From Verrucomicrobiaceae bacterium (GTDB lineage Bacteria > Verrucomicrobiota > Verrucomicrobiia > Verrucomicrobiales > V1-33), in contig JAIXPK010000472.1 of assembly GCA_027486335.1 (NCBI GenBank), forward strand, positions 1-42,112: a DNA stretch of 42,112 nt, in the 5' to 3' direction. The notes under the pieces were generated by a model that was not told where the DNA came from, ran no database searches, and saw only the letters and a program-made list of their open reading frames with translations. Of the stretch, positions 26,083 to 34,540 are shown in pieces. A program made the translations under genes and the position numbers. Numbering within the stretch: the first letter of the stretch is position 1; each line of letters begins with the position of its first letter.

Positions 26083-28644
26083 ATGAAGACGGTCACATTT
26101 GCAGGACTTATTGGATTGGCGGGCAGTGCGATTGCCCAGACGACGGCGGCGATTCCGGAACCGGGGTCGGTGTTTTTCGGGACGGTGACGAACCGTGAGG
26201 GCGGGCACGAGGAACTGCTGGGGGAGGGCACCCTGACATGGACGGTGGAGGGTGGGGGGGCGACGCGCACGCTGACGGCGGTGATTGAGCGGGTGAACGG
26301 TCAGCCGTTGTACCGGGTGGAGGTGCCGCATTCGCTGCTCGCGAGCGGGCTGACTGTGGATGCGGGGACCTTGCCGCTGGGGACGGTGGCGGCGACGGCG
26401 CGGCATCTGACGATCAGTGTGGACGGGGTGGCGGCGGGGATTGCTGCGCCTGGGAAGCAGACGTTCGCGCTGGAGACGGTACGGAGGGCGGCGGCGACGC
26501 GATTGGATCTGGAGATTTCGCGGGAGTCTGTGGATACGGATGGGGACGGGATGCCTGACTGGTGGGAGAAGGCGAACGGGTTGGATGTGCTGGCGGATGA
26601 TGCGGGTGGGGATGCGGATGGGGACGGGGTGTTGAACCGTGCGGAGTTTGTGGCGCTGACGGATCCGCGGCGGCCGAATACGGAGCCGTTACTGCAGACG
26701 GGGACGGTGGTGGCGATGGCGGACGGGACGAGTGCGGTGCTGGTGCAGACGAGTGATGCGGACACGCCTCCGAGCGGGTTGCGGTACCGGGTGACGACGG
26801 TTTCGAGTGGGGGGCTGCATGTGTTCCGGGAAGGTGTGAGGGTGCCGTTGGTGGAGGGGGCGACGTTCAGCCAGGCGGAAGTGAATGCGGGGCTGCTGCG
26901 GTGCGAGCATGCGGCGGGCGGGGCGCTGACGTCGGTGAAGCTAGGATTGACGGTGACGGACGGGACGGTGGCGTCGAGTGCTGGTGAGGTGGTGGTGCGG
27001 TTCTTCAGGCCTGATTTCAGCGGGACGGCGGCGCTGGCGGGGGCGGCGTTGGCGGGGACAGGAGTGCCGGAGTTTGCGGGGGATCCGCTGCGGAGCCGGA
27101 TGTATGTACTGGCGCGGGAGCGCGGGATGCTGGCGTGGGATTTCGAGTCGGCGTTGCTACCGGCGGCGGTGACGGTGAATGTTCCTGGGTTTGTTGCTGG
27201 CGGGGTGGGGAATGACCGGATCAGTGGCGGGGCGGGGGATGACATTCTGGCGGGCGGGGAGGGAGCGGATACACTGACGGGAGGTCCGGGAGCGGACCGG
27301 TTCGTGGTGACGCCGCAGAGTGCGGGGCAGGAAGTGATCACGGATTTTTCGCCGAGTGCGGGTGACGTGCTGGAGCTGGCGGGAGTGCTGACGGGATCAG
27401 GTACGGATCTGAGGCAGTATGTGCAGGTGACGCGATCGGGAGGTGGAGCGGTGATCGGGGTCGATCGGGACGGGAACGGCAGTGGGTTCGGGGATGTGGT
27501 TGTCAGGCTGGAGGGGTTGAGTGCCGCGGAGAGCGATCTGTTCACGCTCTATCATACGGGGCGGCTAGTGGTGCCGGGTTATGGGTTGCCGCCGGCGGTG
27601 TCGGTGGCGACGGTGTCGGGGACGGCGCGGGAGAACGGGCCGACGGCGGCGACGGTGACGGTGCGGCGGATGGGGCCGGTGGATCGGGCGCTGCCGGTGG
27701 CGCTGACGGTGGGTGGGTCGGCGGTGAACGGAGTGGATTATGAGCTGCTTGGGCCGACCGTGGTGATTCCTGCTGGTGCGGCTAGTGTGGACGTGGCGAT
27801 TGTGCCGTTTGCGGATGCGGTGGCGGAGCCTGCGGAGACGGTGCAGCTGACGCTGGGTGGGTCTGCGGAGTATGCATTGAGCGGGAGTGCGACGGTAACG
27901 GTGACGATTGCGGATCTGCTGCCCGAGTTGCGGATCGAGGCGATTGAGCCGCTGGCGACCCTGCAGCCTGCTATGCCGGGGAGTTTTCTGATTACGAGGT
28001 CGGCGCTGGTGGATCGGGCGGTGCTGGTGCGGTTGGTGACGTCGGGGAATGCGACGCCTGCGGGTGACTATGTGAGACTGCCGGCGTTTGTGAGTTTTGC
28101 GGCGAATCAGACGTCGGCGGTGGTGCCGGTGACGCCGACGGCGACGGCGGCATTGAGCAATGGGGTGGAGACGGTGCGGCTGAGTCTGGCGGCGGACGCG
28201 TCCTATCTGATTCCGGGGGCCAGTGCGGCGACGGTGCATCTGGTGCCGTCCGAGCGCAATGCTCCTGCGTGGATTGCGGCGCAGAGTGCGGGCCAGGGAG
28301 GAGATGCTGCGGCGTATTTTGCGGCGAAGGCGGGTGGAACGGTGCCGGAGTTGCTGCGGTATGCGTGGAATCTTCCTGTCGGGGCGACGGCACCGGCACC
28401 GAGGGTGCGGCTGCAGGGGGACCGGCTGGCGATTGAGTTCATGAGGGATCCGGCGGCGCGGGACCTCCGGTACACGGTGGAGTTCTCGACGGATGCGCGG
28501 ACGTGGGTTAGTGGGTCTGGTTATGTCGAGGACGTCACGGCCCCGAATCAGGCGGACGCGCGGTGGTCGTTGTGGCAGGCGGCGCGGCCGACGGCAGCGG
28601 ATGCGCGGCAGTTCCTGAGGCTTCGTGTTGATTACCAGCCATGA
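26083..28644 (+). CDS. Secreted protein with thrombospondin-3, cadherin-like, RTX and Calx-beta modules
   Basis: An 853-residue protein with signal peptide MKTVTFAGLIGLAGSAIAQ. Residues about 150-200 form thrombospondin type-3 calcium loops (DTDGDGMPDWWE and GDADGDGVLNRAEF). About 205-300 resembles a cadherin-like/CSPG repeat. About 372-410 holds four RTX nonapeptides (GGVGNDRIS, GGAGDDILA, GGEGADTLT, GGPGADRFV), followed by the strand ITDFSPSAGDVLELAGVL usual after RTX repeats. Two Calx-beta domains lie at about 505-612 and 615-722. The last 80 residues form a module ending RQFLRLRV that recurs in two other proteins of this window. Every domain type is calcium-associated, so the protein probably needs extracellular calcium. 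It lies 19 bases after the giant gene, and its stop overlaps the next start. Confidence 0.88.
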   Translation: MKTVTFAGLIGLAGSAIAQTTAAIPEPGSVFFGTVTNREGGHEELLGEGTLTWTVEGGGATRTLTAVIERVNGQPLYRVEVPHSLLASGLTVDAGTLPLGTVAATARHLTISVDGVAAGIAAPGKQTFALETVRRAAATRLDLEISRESVDTDGDGMPDWWEKANGLDVLADDAGGDADGDGVLNRAEFVALTDPRRPNTEPLLQTGTVVAMADGTSAVLVQTSDADTPPSGLRYRVTTVSSGGLHVFREGVRVPLVEGATFSQAEVNAGLLRCEHAAGGALTSVKLGLTVTDGTVASSAGEVVVRFFRPDFSGTAALAGAALAGTGVPEFAGDPLRSRMYVLARERGMLAWDFESALLPAAVTVNVPGFVAGGVGNDRISGGAGDDILAGGEGADTLTGGPGADRFVVTPQSAGQEVITDFSPSAGDVLELAGVLTGSGTDLRQYVQVTRSGGGAVIGVDRDGNGSGFGDVVVRLEGLSAAESDLFTLYHTGRLVVPGYGLPPAVSVATVSGTARENGPTAATVTVRRMGPVDRALPVALTVGGSAVNGVDYELLGPTVVIPAGAASVDVAIVPFADAVAEPAETVQLTLGGSAEYALSGSATVTVTIADLLPELRIEAIEPLATLQPAMPGSFLITRSALVDRAVLVRLVTSGNATPAGDYVRLPAFVSFAANQTSAVVPVTPTATAALSNGVETVRLSLAADASYLIPGASAATVHLVPSERNAPAWIAAQSAGQGGDAAAYFAAKAGGTVPELLRYAWNLPVGATAPAPRVRLQGDRLAIEFMRDPAARDLRYTVEFSTDARTWVSGSGYVEDVTAPNQADARWSLWQAARPTAADARQFLRLRVDYQP

Positions 28645-29591
28645 TGACAATGAAACGGTATCTTCTTAACATTACAGCGGTGCTGGTGCTGGCGGGTTGC
28701 GGGAAGCAGTCTGGCGGAACGGTTGTGAAGCCGGGTGTGGTGGCGAGCGTGGGCAGCCGTGAGATCACGGTTGCCGAGGTGGTGGCGGAAGCGGGTCGGC
28801 GGGCGGCGGGGGGGCAGCCGGTTCCTGACAAGGCGGCGCTGCTGGATGAGATGGTGGCGGAAGAAGTGCAGGTGCAGCGGGCGATGGCGCTGCGATTGCA
28901 TGAGGATGCGGAGGTGGCGCGGGCGATGCGCGGGGCGTTGATCGGGGCGTTGCGGACGAAGGAGCTGGAGCCGAAGCTGGCGGCTGCGGATGTTTCTCCG
29001 GAGGAAGTGAAGACCCAGTATGAGGCGATGCGGGAGAAGCTGAAGCGGCCCGAGCGGGCGCGGGTGGGTATGATTTTCGGGGCGATTCCGTTGAGGGCTC
29101 CAGGTGCGGCGGGGGATGAAGTGAGGGCGCGGATCAAGGTGGCGGCGGCTGCTGCGGCGGCTGGAGGGGAAGCGTTCCGGGCGGCGGCGGCGGCGCATTC
29201 GGATCATCAGGCGTCGCGTTACCGTGGCGGGGAGATTGGGTGGATCAATCGCGGGGCAGCGCCGCGGTGGCTGCCGGCGGCGGTGGCGGAGGCGGCTTTC
29301 GGGCTTGAGCCGGGGAAAGTCAGTGAGCCGATCGAGGCGGAGGCCGGGATTTATGTGCTGACCCTGCTGGAGCGGGAGGAGGCTTCGGTGACGCCATTGG
29401 CGGAGGCGGAGGCGGGGATTCGGGCGCGGCTGGCGGCGGGGCGGCGGGAGGAGTTGAGGAATGACTTTCAGAAGGGGCTCCGGGATGCGGCGGGGGTCCG
29501 AGTGTTTGCTGAGGGACTTGATGGAGCGGCGTGGCCGGCAGCCACGGGCAATCCTGAACCACCGGAACTGCCGGGAACCGTGTCTAACTGA
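28641..29591 (+). CDS. PpiC/parvulin-type peptidyl-prolyl isomerase, lipoprotein
   Basis: A 316-residue protein with a lipobox (NITAVLVLAGCG, Cys at about residue 21), so it should be a lipid-anchored periplasmic protein. A SurA/PrsA-like helical N-domain (about 30-125) precedes a parvulin domain (about 133-235) with ARVGMIFGAIPLR, FRAAAAAHSDHQASRYRGGE and GWINRGAAPRWLP, then AAFGLEPGKVSEPIEAEAGI and YVLTLLERE. The order and spacing match rotamase family PF00639 proteins. The ATG at 28641 overlaps the previous stop; ATGs at 28644 and 28650 are alternatives. Family members fold exported proteins. Its place between genes for very large exported proteins, translationally coupled to one of them, suggests a dedicated chaperone for this operon. 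Isomerase activity itself is unproven. Confidence 0.88.
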   Translation: MMTMKRYLLNITAVLVLAGCGKQSGGTVVKPGVVASVGSREITVAEVVAEAGRRAAGGQPVPDKAALLDEMVAEEVQVQRAMALRLHEDAEVARAMRGALIGALRTKELEPKLAAADVSPEEVKTQYEAMREKLKRPERARVGMIFGAIPLRAPGAAGDEVRARIKVAAAAAAAGGEAFRAAAAAHSDHQASRYRGGEIGWINRGAAPRWLPAAVAEAAFGLEPGKVSEPIEAEAGIYVLTLLEREEASVTPLAEAEAGIRARLAAGRREELRNDFQKGLRDAAGVRVFAEGLDGAAWPAATGNPEPPELPGTVSN

Positions 29592-29602
29592 TTTCTGAGA
29601 CT

Positions 29603-32600
29603 ATGAAGACAACTCTTCGTTTATATCTTTTTCTGCTGCTGGCGATGGGGGTGCAGGCTGCGCCACCTGTGAACGACCAGTTTGATGCGGCGCTGGATCT
29701 TGAGACGGCGGCGTCCGGGACGAATGCCGAGGCGACGGCTGAGCCGGGGGAACCGGGGCATGCCGGTGCGGCTGCGGAGCGGTCGGTGTGGTGGAAGTAC
29801 ACGGCGAGTGCGGATGGACTAGTGGAGGTGCGGACGGCGGGCAGTTCGTTTGATACGAGGGTGGGGGTGTATAAGGGCGATGCGCTGAGCACCCTGACGC
29901 TGGTTGGAGCGAATGATGATCAGAGTGCGATGGTGTCGCAGGCACGGGTGATGTTTGCTGCGGTTTCTGGAACGGTGTATTACATTGCGGTGGATGGAGG
30001 TGCGGGGGAGACCGGGCAGATTGAGCTGGGGATTGCGCGGGCGACGCCGCCGAGGAACGATGATTTTGCGGCGGCGCGGGATCTCGGGAACAACCTGACG
30101 GCGTCGGACACAGTGTATAACGGCGGGGCGACGGCTGAGCCGGGTGAACCGCCGCATGCCGGGCGGTTTGCGGTGCGGTCGTTGTGGTGGACGTGGACGG
30201 CACCTGCGAGCGGAGATGTGAGGATTGATACGATTGAAAGCGCGATGGATACGGTGCTGAGTGTGCGGACGGGGGATGCGCTGACGGCGCTGAATCTGCT
30301 AGCTCAGAACGATGACGGGCCGGGGCTTGGGGGGAAGAGCCGGGTCACGGTACAGGTAGTTGGCGGGACGAAGTATTACATTGCGGTGGACGCGCTCAAT
30401 GGAGTGGTTGGCGATGTGACGCTAAACCTTGAGGTGCTTGCGACGGTATCACCGCCGCTGAATGATCATTTTGCGAATGCGGCGGTGCTGCCGAGGGGTA
30501 TTGCGGCGCAGGTGACGGCGACGAACGATCATGCGACGAGGGAAGCGGGTGAGGGAGTGCATGCGGGCAATGCGAGTGCTAGTACGGTCTGGTGGAACTG
30601 GAGGCCTTACACTTCGGGGCCGGTGCGGTTCACGACGGAGGGGAGTGATTTTGACACGGTACTGGCGGTTTATACGGGGAGTGCGGTGAATGCGCTGACG
30701 CAGGTGGCGTTCAATGACGACATCAGCCCGGTGAATTCGAGGAGTGCGCTGACGTTCAACGCGATTGCTGGGACGGTTTACCGGATTGTGGTGGGTGGGT
30801 ATTTTACGTCGACTGGGGATATCTCGTTCGGGTTCAGTCAGACCCCGGTGGTTCCGGCGAATGACGCGTTTGCCGCGCGCATCGATCTGGGGACGGTGGT
30901 GCATGTGACGACGACGGGGGTGAATCTGGGTGCGACGGCGCAGGCGGGTGAGGCGGATCATGCGGGGAACGCGGTGGGGCGGTCGGTGTGGTGGCGCTGG
31001 GCGAGTCCGGTGGATGAGTTTGTGACGGTGACGACGGAGGGGAGCAGTTTTGACACGGTGGTGGCGGTGTATACGGGCGCGTCGCTGGCGTCGCTGCAGC
31101 TGGTGGAGTCGAATGATGATGAGGCACCGGGAGCGGCTGTGCCGGTGAGGACGAGCCGGTTGAGTTTCTTTGCGCCGGCGGGGGTGCCGTTTATGATAGC
31201 GGTGGATGGGAAGGGCGGGGCGACGGGAGGGATTGAGCTGAGCATCACGGAAGCGCCGCCGCCGTCGAATGATGATTTTGCCGATGCGGAGGTGCTGACT
31301 GGTGCGGAGGCACTGATTGACTGGCACAATTACGATGCGACGGCGGAGCCCGGGGAGCCTGAGCATGCGGGGACGGCGGCGCGGCATTCGGTGTGGTGGC
31401 GGTGGACGGCTCCGAAAGATGGGATTGTGATTCTGTCGACGGAGGGGAGCGGGATTGACACGCGGATGGCGGTTTACACGGGGACGGCAGTGAACGCGCT
31501 GACGCTGGTGATGGCGAATGACGACGAGCCTAACGGGGGGCAGCCGTGGAGCCTTGTGAGGTTCCGGGCGCATGCGGGGGAGACCTATTTTGTGGCGATG
31601 GATGGGAATACCAATGCGCAGGGGCAGTTTCTGCTGAATCTGAATGAACTGGAAATAGAGGTGGATAACGATCGGTATGCGGCGCGGGTGGATCTGGGAA
31701 ATGCGGCGACGGTTTCGGTGGCTGGAACGAACATCGGGGCGAGTGTGGAGGCGGGTGAACCGGGGCACCGCGGGAAGGCGGCGGAGGCGTCGGTCTGGTG
31801 GCAATGGACAGCGCCTGCGACGGCGTGGATGCGGGTGTCGATTGGCAGCGGTGATTTCAACCGACGTGTGGGTGTGTATACCGGAAGCAGTGTCAACGCT
31901 CTGGTGCCGGTGAACAATGTGCAGAGTGGGGCGGCGGATCTGCTGAGTGTGAATTTCCGGGCGGTTGAGGGAGAGGTGTACAGCATTGCGGTGGACGGGG
32001 TGGACGGGAGTGAGGGGTTGCTGCAGCTGGTGATCGGGCCTGGGTTGGTGCCGAGTGCGCCTGGCAATGATCAGTTTGCTGCGAGGACGAAGCTTGCGTC
32101 GGCGTTACCGGTGGTGTGGGCGGCGGGGACGAACACCTTTGCGACGGCGGAGGCGGGAGAGCCGGGCCATGGTGGTGCTGCGGCGGTGAATTCGGTCTGG
32201 TTCCGGTGGGTTGCGCAGGAAACCGGCCGGGTGACGCTGGACGGGACGGTGATGGCATTTGCGGCGAGGCTGGCGGTGTATACGGGGAACATGATAGGAT
32301 CGCTGAATCTGGTGGTGCAGAGTACGGAGGCTGGAGACGAGCGGGTGACGTTTCTAGCGCAAGCGGGGACGGTGTATGCGATTGCGGTGGATACGCCCGG
32401 GACGTTTGCGTCGGGGGGTAGCATTGCGTTCACCCTGGACTATGCGGCGGCGGGGAACGATGAGTTTGTTCACGCCGAGGAGGTGACTGGGGAATTGCCG
32501 GTGACGGTGGAAGGATTCAATGCGCGGGCGACGGCGGAGACTGGAGAGCCGGTGCATGCGGGAAGTGCGGCGACGGCGTCGGTCTGGTGGAAGTGGACGT

Positions 32601-34453
32601 GCACGAAGTCCGAGTTGATCACGATCGAGACGGCTGGGAGCGAGTTTGACACGGTGCTCGGGGTGTACACGGGCGGGGCGGTGGATGGGCTGACGCTGGT
32701 GATTTCGAATGACCAGGCGGCGCGAGGCGTCACGACGAGCAAGGTGACCTTTCCGGCGGTGGCTGGGACGGTTTATCTGGTGGCGGTGGATGGTTTTCGC
32801 GGGGCGACTGGCGGGGTGGTGCTGACGGTGAAGCCGGGGCTGCCGCCGACGCCGCCTGTGAATGACAATTTTGCGGAGGCGATAGATCTCGGGGATGAGC
32901 GGCCGATCACGGTGACGGGGACGAATGCGAATGGGACGGCGCAGCCTGGTGAGCCTGAGCATGCCTTCAACGCGGCGGTGCGGAGCGTGTGGTGGAAGTG
33001 GACGGCTCCGGTTACGACGACGGTTTCGGTGAATACGCTAGGGAGCAGTATTGACACGGTGATGGCGGTCTATACGGGGACGGCGGTGGACGCGCTGACG
33101 CTGATTGAAGAGAATGATGATGCGACGGGCGGGACACTGCAGAGCGGACTGAGTTTTGCGGCGGTGGCTGGAACGAGTTACTATATTGCGGTCGATGGAT
33201 TCAACGGGGCGAGCGGGGCGCTGCAATTGACGGTGAATCTGGTGGCGCCGCCGAACGATCAGTTTGTGAACCGCAGAACGCTGGGCAATGCGGCCGCGCT
33301 TTCGGTGGCGGGCACCAATGCGGGGGCGACGATGGAAGCCGGGGAGCCGGGGCATGCGGGACGGGCGGCGAATCATACGGTCTGGTGGTCGTGGACGGCC
33401 CCGCTGACGATGGATGCGATGGTGACGACGCTGGGTGCGGATTTTGATCCGGTGCTGGCGGTTTACACTGGGGGATCGGTCAAGACGCTGACGCTGGTGG
33501 CGTCCAACGATAACGTCAGTGGATTGGACGCGAACAGCCGGGTGATTTTCCGGGCGGTGGCGGGTACGACCTATCATCTGGTGGTCGGGTCGGCGGTTGC
33601 GGATTCGATGGGGGATTTCGGGTTTACGATTGCGAGGACGACGATTGTGCCTGCGCCTGCGAACGATGCGTTTGCGGCGGCAGCGGATCTGGCGTCGGTG
33701 TTTTCAGCGACGGTGAATGCGACGAATACGGGTGCGTCGGCGGAGGCTGGCGAGCCGAGCCACGCGGGTAGTCTGCCGCGGGGATCGGTCTGGTGGCGGT
33801 GGACGGCGCCGATTGCGGGGACGCTGACGGTGGACACGGTCGGGAGTGCGATTGATACCCGGTTGGCGATGTATTCCGGGTCGGCTGTGAATGCGCTGAC
33901 GCTGGTGGCGAGCAATGATGATGGGGCTCCGGGGCTGACGTCGAGCCGGATCTCGGTGCCGGTGACGGCGGGGTTGAGTTATGCGCTGGTGATTGATGGG
34001 TTTGCGGGTGCGCTTGGGGCGGTGCGGATGAATCTGGTGTTTGCTCCGAGCGGTTCGGCGGCGCAGGTGGCTTATGCGGCGTGGGCGGTTGGGGCGCTAC
34101 CGGCGGGGATTGCTGCGGAGGAGCGGGGACTTGGAGCGGATCCTGACAAGGATGGGGTGCCTAACGGTGTGGAGTATCTGATGGGATTGAATGCCGCCAC
34201 TCCGGGAGCGCTGCCGCTGGTGGTGAGGAGGGGTGATGGGGCGACGGTGCTGGAGTATCCGAGGGGTTCGGGCGTTCCAGATGGTTTCGAGGGAATCGAG
34301 GGGAGTGCGGATCTGGAGAGCTGGACTGCGTTGAGTGGTGCGCAGATGACGGTGGTTCCGCCGGTGGCGCCTGCGAATGTGCGTTCGGTCACGATTCCGG
34401 ACAGTGCGGGCTACCGGTTCTTCCGGCTGGTGGTGCGAGGGGGTGGGAATTGA
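29603..34453 (+). CDS. Secreted protein of eleven tandem PPC-like domains with thrombospondin-3-type tail
   Basis: A 1616-residue protein with a signal peptide (TLRLYLFLLLAMGVQA, cleavage before APPVND). Eleven repeats of about 128-136 residues follow, starting near 29669, 30055, 30460, 30858, 31268, 31666, 32066, 32457, 32860, 33255 and 33661. Each has NDxFAxAxxL, then GEPxHAG, SVWWxWTAP, FDTVxAVYTG, LTLVxxNDD and an ending like VAGTxYxIAVDG. This matches the pre-peptidase C-terminal (PPC) beta-sandwich, normally a single appendage of secreted peptidases; here no peptidase is present. The tail has a calcium-loop sequence (DPDKDGVPNGVEYLMGL) and a terminal module ending YRFFRLVVR. The gene starts 11 bases after the PpiC gene and ends the operon. 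It is probably a fibre-like or carbohydrate-binding surface protein. Confidence 0.9.
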   Translation: MKTTLRLYLFLLLAMGVQAAPPVNDQFDAALDLETAASGTNAEATAEPGEPGHAGAAAERSVWWKYTASADGLVEVRTAGSSFDTRVGVYKGDALSTLTLVGANDDQSAMVSQARVMFAAVSGTVYYIAVDGGAGETGQIELGIARATPPRNDDFAAARDLGNNLTASDTVYNGGATAEPGEPPHAGRFAVRSLWWTWTAPASGDVRIDTIESAMDTVLSVRTGDALTALNLLAQNDDGPGLGGKSRVTVQVVGGTKYYIAVDALNGVVGDVTLNLEVLATVSPPLNDHFANAAVLPRGIAAQVTATNDHATREAGEGVHAGNASASTVWWNWRPYTSGPVRFTTEGSDFDTVLAVYTGSAVNALTQVAFNDDISPVNSRSALTFNAIAGTVYRIVVGGYFTSTGDISFGFSQTPVVPANDAFAARIDLGTVVHVTTTGVNLGATAQAGEADHAGNAVGRSVWWRWASPVDEFVTVTTEGSSFDTVVAVYTGASLASLQLVESNDDEAPGAAVPVRTSRLSFFAPAGVPFMIAVDGKGGATGGIELSITEAPPPSNDDFADAEVLTGAEALIDWHNYDATAEPGEPEHAGTAARHSVWWRWTAPKDGIVILSTEGSGIDTRMAVYTGTAVNALTLVMANDDEPNGGQPWSLVRFRAHAGETYFVAMDGNTNAQGQFLLNLNELEIEVDNDRYAARVDLGNAATVSVAGTNIGASVEAGEPGHRGKAAEASVWWQWTAPATAWMRVSIGSGDFNRRVGVYTGSSVNALVPVNNVQSGAADLLSVNFRAVEGEVYSIAVDGVDGSEGLLQLVIGPGLVPSAPGNDQFAARTKLASALPVVWAAGTNTFATAEAGEPGHGGAAAVNSVWFRWVAQETGRVTLDGTVMAFAARLAVYTGNMIGSLNLVVQSTEAGDERVTFLAQAGTVYAIAVDTPGTFASGGSIAFTLDYAAAGNDEFVHAEEVTGELPVTVEGFNARATAETGEPVHAGSAATASVWWKWTCTKSELITIETAGSEFDTVLGVYTGGAVDGLTLVISNDQAARGVTTSKVTFPAVAGTVYLVAVDGFRGATGGVVLTVKPGLPPTPPVNDNFAEAIDLGDERPITVTGTNANGTAQPGEPEHAFNAAVRSVWWKWTAPVTTTVSVNTLGSSIDTVMAVYTGTAVDALTLIEENDDATGGTLQSGLSFAAVAGTSYYIAVDGFNGASGALQLTVNLVAPPNDQFVNRRTLGNAAALSVAGTNAGATMEAGEPGHAGRAANHTVWWSWTAPLTMDAMVTTLGADFDPVLAVYTGGSVKTLTLVASNDNVSGLDANSRVIFRAVAGTTYHLVVGSAVADSMGDFGFTIARTTIVPAPANDAFAAAADLASVFSATVNATNTGASAEAGEPSHAGSLPRGSVWWRWTAPIAGTLTVDTVGSAIDTRLAMYSGSAVNALTLVASNDDGAPGLTSSRISVPVTAGLSYALVIDGFAGALGAVRMNLVFAPSGSAAQVAYAAWAVGALPAGIAAEERGLGADPDKDGVPNGVEYLMGLNAATPGALPLVVRRGDGATVLEYPRGSGVPDGFEGIEGSADLESWTALSGAQMTVVPPVAPANVRSVTIPDSAGYRFFRLVVRGGGN

Positions 34454-34540
34454 AGATTGGAAATAGTGAATAGTGAAAGGGGGAGGGTGAGATCCTAGGG
34501 GATTGGGGGTAAATTCCCGTTCGGGGCCTGGGATGTGGTG

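Noticed and set aside
34454-34540. Bidirectional terminator between the convergent operon end and the RCC1 gene
   Set aside because: I could not find a stable hairpin followed by a T run in either direction.
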